This document shows positions 1 to 8,290 of a stretch of DNA of 20,362 nt, one piece after another. The notes below the pieces were generated by a model. The model did not search any database, was not told where the DNA came from, and saw nothing but the letters and a program-made list of their open reading frames with translations. The number at the start of each line of letters is the position of its first letter. The stretch's first letter is position 1. The position numbers and the translations under genes were made by a program. Where the stretch lies: the NCBI GenBank assembly GCA_050050115.1, contig JASFUX010000023.1:1-20362 (forward strand). Reading direction: 5' to 3'. Origin of the DNA: JASFUX01 sp050050115 (lineage in GTDB: Bacteria; Pseudomonadota; Alphaproteobacteria; Caulobacterales; Maricaulaceae).

Positions 1-154
1 TGCGGGTGTGGCTGTGTCCGCTTCCACTCTGCTCTCGGCGTGTCATGAAGTAGACTGCGCCAATAGGCTTGAAATCGGTGTCGCGGGGATACGCGTCGAA
101 TTCGTAGGCAGCGCCTGAGGCCCCGGTGAAGGTGACTGTTCCGAACTTAGCCAT
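1..154 (-). CDS. Small protein, N-terminal part only; possibly GIY-YIG-like
   Basis: The gene reads leftward and runs off the window edge, so only the first 51 residues are seen. Translation starts at an ATG (152-154) preceded by AAGGAG eight bases upstream. The product begins MAKFGTVTFTGASGAAYEFD, continues with the segment KPIGAVYFMTRRE, and ends here at HSHTR. From memory this resembles small proteins in which a GxVYF strand is followed by a YVGxT-type segment, as in GIY-YIG nuclease-like folds. The second half that would test this lies outside the window. Codon use (GCT, GGA, ACA, TCA, CCT, ATT, AGT) is less GC-biased than in every neighbour, which fits acquired or accessory DNA. In many alphaproteobacteria lolA follows ftsK, so this gene may occupy that place. 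I am fairly sure it is a real gene and unsure of the family. Confidence 0.65.
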   Translation of the reverse strand, partial: MAKFGTVTFTGASGAAYEFDAYPRDTDFKPIGAVYFMTRREQSGSGHSHTR

Positions 155-199
155 GGTGGCTTCTCCTTGTTTTGGTCGGAGAAGCCGGGCTCTTGACCG

Positions 200-308
200 C
201 TCTCGGTGTTACGAGAGAGTGTAGTTGATGCAAGCAGTGGTCAGATCCCGGCACTCCTGGGATTTGCCTGCGGCAAGGGCCGCCGTCCCGGGCAATGGGT
301 CGGCGGCC
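200..308. other. Row of four small hairpins upstream of the leftward gene
   Basis: Four simple inverted repeats follow one another. They are CTCTCG/CGAGAG (200-205/212-217), ATCCC/GGGAT (245-249/259-263), TTGCC/GGCAA (264-268/272-276) and GGCCGCCG/CGGCGGCC (278-285/301-308). The last three are almost contiguous. They lie 46-154 bp upstream of the start at 154, so they could form a structured 5' leader of that gene or a small RNA. I see no tRNA cloverleaf or known riboswitch consensus. Function is unassigned. Confidence 0.35.
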
Positions 309-563
309 TATTTGTCTGAGGCGTCGAGAGAATGCGGCAAATCCGCGCGCAAGTCAACCTAACCTGTTGAAAATACAGCAGTTTTTAGAAAGCAAATCTT
401 GCGGCGCGCAAGCATGAGCGGAGTCCGCGAAACTTGGCAACAGTTGGTCAGCACAAAGTGCGAACACAAGTCGTGGACATCTTGTGCTCCGCTGGTGTTC
501 AGAATTTCTGGGATCGCGCCGGTGCTGGCGTGCAAACATGAGACACCGGGCGCTAGCGCCCCC
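309..563. other. Gene-free stretch downstream of ftsK
   Basis: No convincing gene is present; the short open frames here have neither a ribosome site nor recognisable content. The stretch is richer in A+T than the flanking genes. It contains a hairpin CTTGCG/CGCAAG with a three-base loop (398-412) and a perfect 14-bp palindrome GGGCGCTAGCGCCC (548-561) only two bases past the ftsK stop codon. Neither is followed by a proper T-run on the leftward strand, so an ftsK terminator is possible but not shown. Confidence 0.4.
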
Positions 564-3068
564 CTAAACCCCAGCCCCCGCCGTATCGGCGTCGGCCTCA
601 GCATCCTCATCCATCTTCGGCGGCGGGGCGGCGAGCACTTCGCGCTTGCCGGCGTGGTTGGCCGCTGAGACGACGCCTTCGGCTTCGAGCCGCTCCATCA
701 GGGTGGCGGCGCGGTTGTAGCCGATCTTCAGTCGACGTTGCAGATAGCTCGTCGAGGCGCGGCGGTCGGCGGTGACGATGGCGACAGCCTGGTCGAACAG
801 CTCGTTGTCGACGTCGCCGTAGTCGCCCCCGTTTGAACCGCCCGAGATCGCCGCGAGCAACTCTGACGTCTCGTCCTCGACCTCGTCGGTGACGCCTTCG
901 AGGTACTCCGGCTCGCCCTGGGCTTTGACGAAGGCGGCGATGCGCTCGACCTCGTCATCGGAGACGAACGGTCCGTGCAGACGCTGGATGCGGCCGCCGC
1001 CGGCCATGTGCAGCAAGTCGCCCTGACCGAGGAGCTGCTCGGCGCCTTGCTCGCCGAGGATGGTGCGGCTGTCGACCTTGGCGGTCACCTGGAAGGAGAG
1101 GCGGGTGGGGAAGTTCGCCTTGATCGTGCCGGTGATGACGTCCACGGACGGTCTTTGCGTCGCGGTGATCAGGTGAATGCCCGCCGCCCGCGCCATCTGC
1201 GCCAAACGCTGGACCGCCGCCTCGATGTCCTTGCCCGCGACCAGCATCAGGTCGGCCATCTCGTCGATGACGACGACCAGGTAGGGCATGTGCGCGGGCG
1301 CGGCGCCCTCGGGCTCGATCGTGACGTCGCCGGTGACGTCGTCGACGCGCTCGACACCGTCGGCTTCGAGCATCTCGCCGGCGGCGCGCGCTTCTTCGAC
1401 CTTGCGGTTAAAGCCCGCGATGTTGCGCACGCCGACCTTGGACATGCGGCGATACCGGCTCTCCATCTCGCGCACGGTCCACTTCAAGGCCGAGACCGCG
1501 CGGCGCGGATCGGTGACCACCGGCGTGATCAGGTGCGGCGCGCCGTCGTAGACCGACAGCTCGAGCATCTTCGGGTCGATCATCAGGAAGCGGCAGCGCT
1601 CGGGCGGCAGCTTGTACATCAGCGACAGGATCATCGCGTTGATGCCGACCGACTTGCCCGAGCCGGTGGTGCCCGCAATCAAGAGGTGAGGCATCCGCGA
1701 GAGGTCGGCCACGAACGGCTCGCCCTCGATCGTCTCACCGAGCGCGAGAGGCAGGGCGTTCTTGCTCGAGTGGTAATCGTCCGAGTCCAGAAGGCTGCGC
1801 AGGAACACCGTCTCGCGGTGATCGTTTGGCAGCTCGATGCCGATGACGTTGCGGCCCGGCACCACGGCGACGCGGGCCGAGACGGCGGACATCGAACGCG
1901 CGATGTCGTCGGCGAGCGAGATGACGCGGGAGGACTTCACCCCCGGCGCGGGCTCGAACTCGTAAAGGGTGACCACGGGACCGGGGCGGGCGTTGACCAC
2001 CTGGCCGCGGACGCCGAAGTCGAGGAGCACCGTTTCGAGCTCCATCGATTTTTCCTGAAGCGCGGCCTCGTCGTCCTCCATCTGCCGACTTGGCGGTTCG
2101 CGGAGGAGAGAGAGCGGGGGCAGCTCGAAGCCGTCTTCGAGGTCGTCTCCGCCCCAGCCGGCGAACCATTGGCGCTGGGAGGGGCGCTCGGGCGCGGGTG
2201 GCGTCGCGGGTGAAAGCCGATGGTCTGCGTCCGCGCCAAAGCCGGCGTTCCAGCTCTGCGCCGGCTTGCGGCGCGGCGGCTCGGATGCGCGGGGCGGCAA
2301 GGGCTCGGAGAACCGCTGGGCTTCGGCGCGCGGCTGGGGCGCGGCGATGGCCTTGGTGTCGTCGAGCGGCTGGAGCCGGACGACGCCTTCATCGAGCCCG
2401 GCGAGATAACGGTCGGTGAGCGACTGGACCGCCCACTTGGTGCGCTGGCTGAGGCGGCGGGCGCTGTCGGCCGCGTCGGCGATGTCGTTCGGCGTGACCC
2501 CGTAGCCGGCGAAAAGGCCGAGCAGGGCGGCGCCCAGGCCGAGCGCGGCGGCGACCTTGTCCGCGGCGGGCAGGCTGATCGCGTTGAGCCAGGAGACGAC
2601 TTCACCGTGCATCAGGTCGCCGATCGCGCCGCCGAGCCCGACCGCGAGTGGCCAGGTGGTCGGCATGGGCAGGCTGGCCGCGGCGGTGCAGAGCCCCGCG
2701 ACCGCCATCGCCCCGGCGATCAGGCGGATAGTGACGATCTTCGGTCCGCGCCGGCGAGGCCCGCGCACGATGAAGATCACGCCCCAGGCGAACAGCATCG
2801 CGCCGAGCGCCGCGCCGCCCCAACCGAGCCATTGCAGCGACATGTCCGAAGCCATCGCGCCCCAGGCGCCGAACAGGTTGGTCGGCTGTGTTGAGCTGGC
2901 GGTGTTGAAGGAGGGATCGAGGGGGTCGTAGGTGAGCGTCGAGACCAGGAGGAAGAGGCCGACCGCGCCCAGAAGACACGCGACGATCTCGTTGCGTCGC
3001 GCGCGCGTGAAACGGGTGAACCAGCCTTCGTTCTCGTATCGTTCGCCGTCGGGCGTATCGAACGCCAT
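564..3068 (-). CDS. ftsK: DNA translocase FtsK
   Basis: FtsK is the septum-anchored ATPase that pumps the chromosome terminus during division and activates XerCD recombination at dif. The 834-residue product has about four hydrophobic segments in the first 195 residues (near 28-46, 83-103, 114-132 and 175-190). A polar linker follows to about 345, then the RecA-like motor. Walker A is GTTGSGKS at 466-473. Walker B is LVVVIDEMADL, with the Asp-Glu pair at 602-603. The C-terminal winged-helix gamma domain, which reads KOPS, includes the segment IGYNRAATLMERLEAEGVV, and the protein ends at 834. The length fits alphaproteobacterial FtsK, which has a short linker compared with E. coli. The start is an ATG with a GGAG about ten bases upstream. 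Amt lies upstream on the same strand but is separated by a terminator, so ftsK probably has its own promoter in 3069-3281. Confidence 0.97.
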   Translation of the reverse strand: MAFDTPDGERYENEGWFTRFTRARRNEIVACLLGAVGLFLLVSTLTYDPLDPSFNTASSTQPTNLFGAWGAMASDMSLQWLGWGGAALGAMLFAWGVIFIVRGPRRRGPKIVTIRLIAGAMAVAGLCTAAASLPMPTTWPLAVGLGGAIGDLMHGEVVSWLNAISLPAADKVAAALGLGAALLGLFAGYGVTPNDIADAADSARRLSQRTKWAVQSLTDRYLAGLDEGVVRLQPLDDTKAIAAPQPRAEAQRFSEPLPPRASEPPRRKPAQSWNAGFGADADHRLSPATPPAPERPSQRQWFAGWGGDDLEDGFELPPLSLLREPPSRQMEDDEAALQEKSMELETVLLDFGVRGQVVNARPGPVVTLYEFEPAPGVKSSRVISLADDIARSMSAVSARVAVVPGRNVIGIELPNDHRETVFLRSLLDSDDYHSSKNALPLALGETIEGEPFVADLSRMPHLLIAGTTGSGKSVGINAMILSLMYKLPPERCRFLMIDPKMLELSVYDGAPHLITPVVTDPRRAVSALKWTVREMESRYRRMSKVGVRNIAGFNRKVEEARAAGEMLEADGVERVDDVTGDVTIEPEGAAPAHMPYLVVVIDEMADLMLVAGKDIEAAVQRLAQMARAAGIHLITATQRPSVDVITGTIKANFPTRLSFQVTAKVDSRTILGEQGAEQLLGQGDLLHMAGGGRIQRLHGPFVSDDEVERIAAFVKAQGEPEYLEGVTDEVEDETSELLAAISGGSNGGDYGDVDNELFDQAVAIVTADRRASTSYLQRRLKIGYNRAATLMERLEAEGVVSAANHAGKREVLAAPPPKMDEDAEADADTAGAGV

Positions 3069-3223
3069 ATGCTTCGTCTCCGCCTCTTGTCGTCCCAGGT
3101 TTTCCGGTTGCTCAAAGGCTCGCCGCAGAGCCTTAAACGGGCGTTTATCACGCTGGCTTTTTCAGCCTTGCGAAGGGCACGCGTAAGCTGCTTCGCGGGG
3201 CCCGGCTAGGGGCGCGAGCGGAA

Positions 3224-3273
3224 GATTCCCGTTGATTCTAAAGGAAAATCGCCGACGTGCGCAGATAAGAGTC
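3224..3273. promoter_or_regulatory. Cluster of three GANTC (CcrM-type) sites upstream of ftsK
   Basis: GATTC at 3224-3228, GATTC at 3234-3238 and GAGTC at 3269-3273 fall within 50 bp, 156-205 bp upstream of the ftsK start. GANTC is the target of the cell-cycle methylase CcrM in alphaproteobacteria, and its methylation state is read by GcrA at some division-gene promoters. Chance would give about one site per 256 bp. The sites are seen directly; their role is inferred. Confidence 0.35.
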
Positions 3274-3284
3274 TGATGCGACGG

Positions 3285-3322
3285 AAAAACTGAGCCCGGC
3301 TGCTTTTTCCACAGCCGGGCTC
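3285..3322 (-). terminator. Intrinsic terminator after amt
   Basis: A perfect 11-bp stem GAGCCCGGCTG/CAGCCGGGCTC (3292-3302/3312-3322) has a nine-base loop. In the leftward direction it is followed by GTTTTT (3290-3285). It begins 22 bp past the amt stop codon and should separate amt transcription from ftsK. Confidence 0.9.
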
Positions 3323-3344
3323 GTTAACGAAACGTATCGCGACC

Positions 3345-4655
3345 TTAGTTCTGGGCGAACTCCGGGTAGGCCTCGAGGCCGCACTCGGCGCGGTCGAGCC
3401 CGGCGAGCTGCTCATCCGCGCTGGCGCGTATGCCGAGCACGAGCTTGAGCGCGATCCAGACGGCGGCGGACGCAGCGGAGACGAAGGCGCCGATGGCGAC
3501 GATGCCGAGCAGCTGCTCGCCGACCTGCTCGAAGAAGTCCCCGCCGTTGTTGGTCCAGGCGACGACCAAGGTGCCCCAGATCCCGCAGAACAGGTGCGCC
3601 GGGATCGCGCCGACGACATCGTCGATCCGCAGGCGGTCGAGCAGGGGCACGCCGAAGACGATGATCACCCCGCCGATCCCGCCGACGATCGCGGCCTGCC
3701 AGAGGGCCGGGGCCAGCGGCTCGGCGGTGATCGACACCAGCCCGCCGATCGCGCCGTTCAACGCCATGGTCAGGTCGACCTTCTTGTAGAGCAGACCGGT
3801 CAGGATCATCGCGACGATGACGCCGGCGGCCGCGGCGGTGTTGGTGTTCGCCATGATCCGGGCGACCGAGTTGACGTTCTCGGGCGTATCGAAGGCCAGC
3901 TGAGAGCCGCCGTTGAATCCGAACCACCCCAGCCACAGGATGAACGTGCCGAGCGCGGCGAGCGGCAGGTTCGAGCCCGGCATCGGCGCCGCCTTGCGCC
4001 CCGGCGGGAAGCGGCCCTCGCGCGCGCCGAGGATGATCGCGCCGACGAGCGCCGCCCAGCCGCCGACCGAGTGGACGATCGTCGAGCCGGCGAAGTCGAG
4101 GAAGCCGGCGCCGTCCAGCCAGCCGTAGCCCCACTTCCACGAGCCCTGGATCGGATAGATGATCGCGGTGAGCACCAGCACGAAGATCAGGAACGGCCAA
4201 AGCTTGATCCGCTCGGCGAGAGCGCCCGAGACGATCGAGGCGGCGGTGGCGACGAAGGCCATCTGGAAGAACCAGATCGCGCCCGAGGCGTAGTCGCCGT
4301 TGACCTCGTCCATCGGATCGAAGGTGAACGGCGCGAAGGTGCCGAGGAAGCCGCCTTCCTCGATGTTGAACATCAGCTCGTAGCCGACGAGGTAGAAGGC
4401 GAGCCCGGCGATCGAATAAAGCGAGATGTTCTTGAGCGCGATCGTCGCGGCGTTGCGCTGACGGACGAGGCCGGTCTCGAGCATGCAGAAGCCGGCGGCC
4501 ATGAACATGACCACCATGCCCGAGATCAGCAGCAGGAACGAATTGCGCGCATAGGCGGACTCCGCCTCGATCTGCGCGACGCGCTCCGCAAGCGAAGCAA
4601 GATCGACCGGCGCGGCCGCGCCGAGGGTGATTGCAAGCTGTCCGATGTCCGCCAT
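3345..4655 (-). CDS. amt: Ammonium transporter (Amt/MEP/Rh family)
   Basis: This is an inner-membrane channel that conducts ammonium. The 436-residue product has about eleven hydrophobic helices. The family's pore signatures are present: FMAAGFCMLETGLVRQRN near the first helix, FFQMAFVATAASIVSGALAE (the outer Phe gate region), WLGWFGFNGGS, and the paired pore histidines at H195 (TIVHSVGGW) and H354 (IPAHLFCGIWG). The C-terminal tail with its GLEAYPEF segment is the cytoplasmic region that contacts PII proteins in characterised Amts. I start at the ATG giving MADIGQLAI. An in-frame ATG 20 codons earlier (4715) has no ribosome site and adds a non-conserved stretch, though the chosen start also lacks a clear Shine-Dalgarno. 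No glnK is adjacent within the window, unlike the usual glnK-amtB pair. A terminator follows the gene. Confidence 0.95.
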   Translation of the reverse strand: MADIGQLAITLGAAAPVDLASLAERVAQIEAESAYARNSFLLLISGMVVMFMAAGFCMLETGLVRQRNAATIALKNISLYSIAGLAFYLVGYELMFNIEEGGFLGTFAPFTFDPMDEVNGDYASGAIWFFQMAFVATAASIVSGALAERIKLWPFLIFVLVLTAIIYPIQGSWKWGYGWLDGAGFLDFAGSTIVHSVGGWAALVGAIILGAREGRFPPGRKAAPMPGSNLPLAALGTFILWLGWFGFNGGSQLAFDTPENVNSVARIMANTNTAAAAGVIVAMILTGLLYKKVDLTMALNGAIGGLVSITAEPLAPALWQAAIVGGIGGVIIVFGVPLLDRLRIDDVVGAIPAHLFCGIWGTLVVAWTNNGGDFFEQVGEQLLGIVAIGAFVSAASAAVWIALKLVLGIRASADEQLAGLDRAECGLEAYPEFAQN

Positions 4656-4936
4656 GGCCCGCCCCGTTTCGGTTTGCTCGTATTTGCGCTGAGGAATTAC
4701 GCTGCGCCGCAGCATGGCACGCGTTCGTCAGAAAGCGCCAGCCCCGCCGCGGGGGACGTTGTGATTATCGGGCTGGATTTCCGGACGGGTGGCCCGGCGC
4801 CGGCTCCCAAGAGCGACAACCGGTCACAACATCCGCCGCGTTGGCCGGGCGGGGCTGGCGAACTAAGCTGTCCGCCGATCGTCCGCTTACAGCGCTGCGG
4901 CTTTGATGCGCGGCGCGGCTTGGAGACCAACCGCCG

Positions 4937-6196
4937 ATGACCGAACCGTCTCGCGACGACTTCGACGCGATCTTCGCCGGCGGCGGCCTGGTCGGACTGG
5001 CGGCCGCGCTGGCGGCCGCGCGAGTCGGTCTCAACGTGCTCGTCATCGACGCCGCGCCGGCCGAGACCCAGCTGGCCGCGAGCTTCGACGGGCGCGCCTC
5101 GGCGATCGCCTACGCCAACTTCCGGATGCTCTCGCGGCTCGGCGTCGCCGAGCGGATCGGCGCGCACGCCCAGCGGATCGAGCAGATCCTGGTCTCCGAC
5201 GGCCGGGCGGGCGACGACCTGCGCGCGGGTGGGCCGGGCCCGCGGCTGCTGCACTTCGACGCCCGTGAGCTCGACGACGCCGAAAACGGCGAGCCGTTGG
5301 GCTACATGGTCGAAAACCGGCGGATGCGCGCCGCGCTGATCGCCGCGGCGGCCGAGGCTCCGCGGTTGACCCATCTTGCGCCCGCGCGCGTCACGGAAGT
5401 GCGGCTTGAGCGTCAGCGCGCCGTCGTGCGTCTCGAGGACGGAACCGAGCACGCCGCGCCGCTGGTGGTCGGGGCGGAGGGGCGCTTCTCCGCCGTGCGC
5501 GACGCGATGGGCGCGCGCATCGTCGGATGGCCCTATCGCCAGCACGGGATCGTCGCCACGGTGGCTTGCGAGAAGCCGCACGAGGGCGTCGCGCACGAGT
5601 ATTTCCTGCCGTCGGGCCCGTTCGCGATCCTGCCGCTGACGGACAATCGCGCCAGCCTCGTCTGGACCGAGCGCCCGGACGCGGCTGCTGCGGCGATGAA
5701 GCTCGACGACGAAGCCTTCGCCGACGAAATCCGCCGCCGCTTCGGCGCGTTCCTGGGCGAAGTCAACGTAGAAGGCCCGCGGTTCTCTTACCCCCTGGGC
5801 GTGGCGGTGTCGGACAAGTTCGTCGCCCCGCGCGCCGCGCTCGTCGGGGACGCGGCGCGGCGGATCCATCCGATCGCAGGGCAGGGCTTCAATCTCGGTT
5901 TGAAGGACGCCGCCGCGCTCGCCGACGTGCTCAAAGAGGCGCTGACCGCCGGGCTCGATCTCGGCGGGCTCGATGTGCTCAGGCGCTATCAGGAATGGCG
6001 GCGGTTCGACTCGGTGGTCCTCGCATTGGCGACGGACGGGTTTAATCGTTTGTATTCGAACGATATGCCGCTCGTGCGCTTTGCGCGCGGGCTGGGCATG
6101 GCGGCGGTCGACAAGATCGGCCTGGCGCGTCGGCTGTTCACCCGCAACGCCGGCGCGGACATGGGCGAGCTGCCGAGCTTGTTGAGGCCGCTCTAA
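4937..6196 (+). CDS. UbiH/COQ6-family FAD-dependent monooxygenase (ubiquinone biosynthesis type)
   Basis: The product is a 419-residue flavoprotein hydroxylase. The FAD-binding Rossmann motif GxGxxG is at residues 15-20 (GGGLVG), in the segment DAIFAGGGLVGLAAALAAAR. The second FAD motif GDAARRIHPIAGQGFNLGLK begins at residue 304, with Asp305 in the usual ribityl-contact position. This HPxxGQGxNxGxxD signature places it in the UbiH/UbiF/UbiI/COQ6 group, which hydroxylates the aromatic ring of ubiquinone precursors with O2 and NAD(P)H. Which ring position it modifies cannot be told from sequence alone, so no symbol is given. The start is an ATG with GGAG 11 bases upstream. The gene is divergent from amt; the 281-bp gap between them must hold both promoters, but I could not identify either. 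It converges on the TPR lipoprotein gene with 15 bp between the stop codons. Confidence 0.9.
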   Translation: MTEPSRDDFDAIFAGGGLVGLAAALAAARVGLNVLVIDAAPAETQLAASFDGRASAIAYANFRMLSRLGVAERIGAHAQRIEQILVSDGRAGDDLRAGGPGPRLLHFDARELDDAENGEPLGYMVENRRMRAALIAAAAEAPRLTHLAPARVTEVRLERQRAVVRLEDGTEHAAPLVVGAEGRFSAVRDAMGARIVGWPYRQHGIVATVACEKPHEGVAHEYFLPSGPFAILPLTDNRASLVWTERPDAAAAAMKLDDEAFADEIRRRFGAFLGEVNVEGPRFSYPLGVAVSDKFVAPRAALVGDAARRIHPIAGQGFNLGLKDAAALADVLKEALTAGLDLGGLDVLRRYQEWRRFDSVVLALATDGFNRLYSNDMPLVRFARGLGMAAVDKIGLARRLFTRNAGADMGELPSLLRPL

Positions 6197-6211
6197 GGCG
6201 CTTCTTCGCCC

Positions 6212-7825
6212 TCAAAAGCGCGAGGCGGGGACCCACAGATCGACGCGCGCCGTGCTTTCCGCGAAGTCGCTTTCGACTGCGGCATCGGATTTGCCCTGCG
6301 CTTCCAGCGCCGCGACCAGTCCGGTGAGCGACCAGACGTTGTGGGGATGATCGGTTAGCTCCAGGCGGTACTCGCTCTCCGCCTCGGCGTAGCGTCCGGC
6401 CTCCATCAGCGCCGCGCCGAGCCAGTGACGCGCTGCGTAGGGGATCGGTTCGGGCTCGGAGTATTCCTGCTGGTCGTCGATCTCGGCGGCGCGCCGGAAG
6501 GCGGCGATCGCGCCCTCGAGATCGCCTTGCGTGCGAAGGATCTCTCCTTCGAGCAGCGCGGCCGACAGGCCCATGAGGTGCGCCGCAGAATGAACGCCCA
6601 TCGAGTCGGTCGAGTTGGCCGCCAAGTCTTGCAGCCGCGCGAGGTGGGTCTGCGCGGCCTCGACGTCGCCGGTCCGCAGCCGGGCGTAGCCCTGTGCGAA
6701 CTCCCAGTAGCCGCCGGGAATGTCGGCGTCTGGCCGAGGGCCGACCTCTAGAATTTCTTCGAAGCGGCCGAACCGCAGCAGCGTCAGCAGCTCATGGGTG
6801 AAGTTGCCGCCCGACACGCGGGTGAAGTCGCGCCCCGCCTGCAGCGCCGCTGCGCTCTGACCGTCCATCGACGCCGCGAACAGCATCATGTGGAGGTTGT
6901 GCGTGGGGCCGTAGGAGAAACCTCCGTTGTCCGCGGCCATCATGTCGGAGCGGACCGCCTGCTGGTTCGCGCGGACCGACCGGCCCCAGTAGCCGACCTC
7001 GTTCCAGGTATGCGACGGCATGTGCTGGATGTGGCTGGCGATCGGGATCGCGTCGCTGAGGTGTTCGGCGCACGCAAGCGCGCGGCCGGGCTCCGTGGTC
7101 GATTCGGTCGCATGCACATAGAGGTGGCAGGCGCCGGGGTGGGTGATGTCTTCGTCCAGGACGCCGGTCAGCACGCCGTGAAGCCGCACGACGTCGGGAT
7201 CTTCGATGTCGCGATGGCCTCTCCGATCCTCGAGCAGGAACAAGGCGACCGCATACACTGTCGCCACTTCGTGATTGTCCGGGTACGTTTCATAGACGCG
7301 CGCCATCTCGGCGGCGAAGGCTTCGTCCGAGACCCTGCGGTTCGCGGGGTCGTAGTCGGCCGGATAGCGCACGCGCGTCGCCATGATGAGATCGCGTTCA
7401 AGCGGGCTCGCGCCGTCGGCCAGCTCGACCGCGCGTTCGATCGCGGCGTGGGCGTACTGCGCCTTCTCGGCGCTCATGCCTTGGTTGAGGAAGGAGCCCA
7501 GCGCGAACGCCTCGCCCCAGTAGCAGATGGCGCACTCGGGATCGATGCGTCGCGCCTCGGCCATCGACCGAGCAGCCTCATTCACGTTGTAGGCCCAGCG
7601 CAGCTGCATGCCCTGGTCGAAGTAGGCCTGCGCCAACGGGTCGTCGGTGGAGATCGGCCACTTGTGGGCGCCGGTCGCTTCGGGAATGAGATCGATCGGC
7701 TGGAGAAACACGGGCGTGTCGTCGGCCGGGGCGGCGGCCGCTGAAGCGCTCTGGGTGGCGTCGTCGCTGGATGCGCAGCCGGCGATCCAGAAAACGGCGC
7801 ACGCGAACAGTCCGAAGCGTTTCAT
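6212..7825 (-). CDS. TPR lipoprotein with conserved histidine motifs, unknown function
   Basis: The product has 537 residues. It starts at an ATG with GGGGGAGG six bases upstream and opens with a lipoprotein signal peptide (MKRFGLFACAVFWIAGC, acylated Cys17). It is probably anchored in the periplasm or outer membrane. Helical TPR-like repeats fill the rest, including DPECAICYWGEAFALG early on and further repeats after about residue 400. The central part carries a histidine array: H234-x3-H238-x2-E241 (CHLYVHATE), H265/H268/H272 (HIQHMPSH) and H309/H312 (THNLHM). From memory the same motif order occurs in a widespread family of uncharacterised bacterial TPR proteins. A metal-binding or catalytic site is my inference. 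An upstream in-frame GTG (7861) is less likely because it would place the signal peptide internally. The gene follows the DUF971 gene after 102 bp. Confidence 0.85.
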   Translation of the reverse strand: MKRFGLFACAVFWIAGCASSDDATQSASAAAAPADDTPVFLQPIDLIPEATGAHKWPISTDDPLAQAYFDQGMQLRWAYNVNEAARSMAEARRIDPECAICYWGEAFALGSFLNQGMSAEKAQYAHAAIERAVELADGASPLERDLIMATRVRYPADYDPANRRVSDEAFAAEMARVYETYPDNHEVATVYAVALFLLEDRRGHRDIEDPDVVRLHGVLTGVLDEDITHPGACHLYVHATESTTEPGRALACAEHLSDAIPIASHIQHMPSHTWNEVGYWGRSVRANQQAVRSDMMAADNGGFSYGPTHNLHMMLFAASMDGQSAAALQAGRDFTRVSGGNFTHELLTLLRFGRFEEILEVGPRPDADIPGGYWEFAQGYARLRTGDVEAAQTHLARLQDLAANSTDSMGVHSAAHLMGLSAALLEGEILRTQGDLEGAIAAFRRAAEIDDQQEYSEPEPIPYAARHWLGAALMEAGRYAEAESEYRLELTDHPHNVWSLTGLVAALEAQGKSDAAVESDFAESTARVDLWVPASRF

Positions 7826-7927
7826 CAAATCCTCCCCCCAACAGCCGAGTTCGGCGGACACTAGGCCAAGGTTGGACCCGGGTCTAATAGAACGCGTGCG
7901 CGCCTTCGGCCAAATAGCCGACGCGCC

Positions 7928-8290
7928 TTACCGGCTCATCCCAGCCTCGGCCAGCCGCGCTTCGTAGGCGGCCATGCGTTCATCCTTCTCGCGGGCGAGC
8001 TCGATCAGATAGTCCCAGGTGAAAAGCCCGGTGTCGTGGCCGTCATCGAAGATGATGCGCACCGCGTAGGCGCCGATCGGCTCGGCCGCTTCGACCTGAA
8101 CCTCGCGCTTGCCCGCGACGAGCGCCTTTTGCGCGCCGCCGTGGCCTTGGACCTCTGCGCTGGGGCTTTCGACGCGCAAAAGCTCGTAAGGGATCTCCAC
8201 CGTCTCTTCGGTGTCGAGGTCGACCGCGAGCCGGCGAGCGTCGGCCGAAAACCGCAGCCGCAGCGGCCAAGGTTTTTGGGCTGCGTTCAC
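7928..8290 (-). CDS. DUF971 protein (gamma-butyrobetaine hydroxylase-like N-terminal domain)
   Basis: The product has 120 residues and is almost entirely one DUF971 domain. Signatures are [15 protein letters not shown] at about residues 36-50 and the block [20 protein letters not shown] (about 77-96). In eukaryotic carnitine-pathway hydroxylases this domain is the small N-terminal module, which in those proteins can carry zinc. Stand-alone bacterial versions have no settled role, and some occur beside or fused to Mrp/ApbC iron-sulfur ATPases. The start is a GTG whose first bases overlap the stop of the upstream Trm112-like gene (GTGA). Translation is therefore probably coupled, and no separate ribosome site is needed. 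The N-terminus (NAAQKPWP) is short and looks complete. Confidence 0.88.
   Translation of the reverse strand: MNAAQKPWPLRLRFSADARRLAVDLDTEETVEIPYELLRVESPSAEVQGHGGAQKALVAGKREVQVEAAEPIGAYAVRIIFDDGHDTGLFTWDYLIELAREKDERMAAYEARLAEAGMSR

Noticed and set aside
200..308. tRNA gene or known riboswitch
   Set aside because: The hairpins do not make a cloverleaf with a T-loop, and no known riboswitch core is visible.
975..2213. Long rightward open frame opposite ftsK
   Set aside because: It is a GC-rich shadow of ftsK on the other strand: Asp/Arg/His/Gly-rich, with no recognisable domain and no ribosome site.
4656..4936. Sigma54-type promoter for amt
   Set aside because: A TGGCAC occurs near 4714, but it points toward the UbiH-family gene and has no TTGC at the right spacing.
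3594..4940. Rightward open frame of 448 codons opposite amt
   Set aside because: It is antisense to a well-recognised transporter, with low-complexity Arg/Asp/Glu composition and no domain.
4697..5869. Leftward open frame opposite the UbiH-family gene
   Set aside because: It is an antisense shadow with Arg-rich composition; the forward frame carries both FAD motifs.
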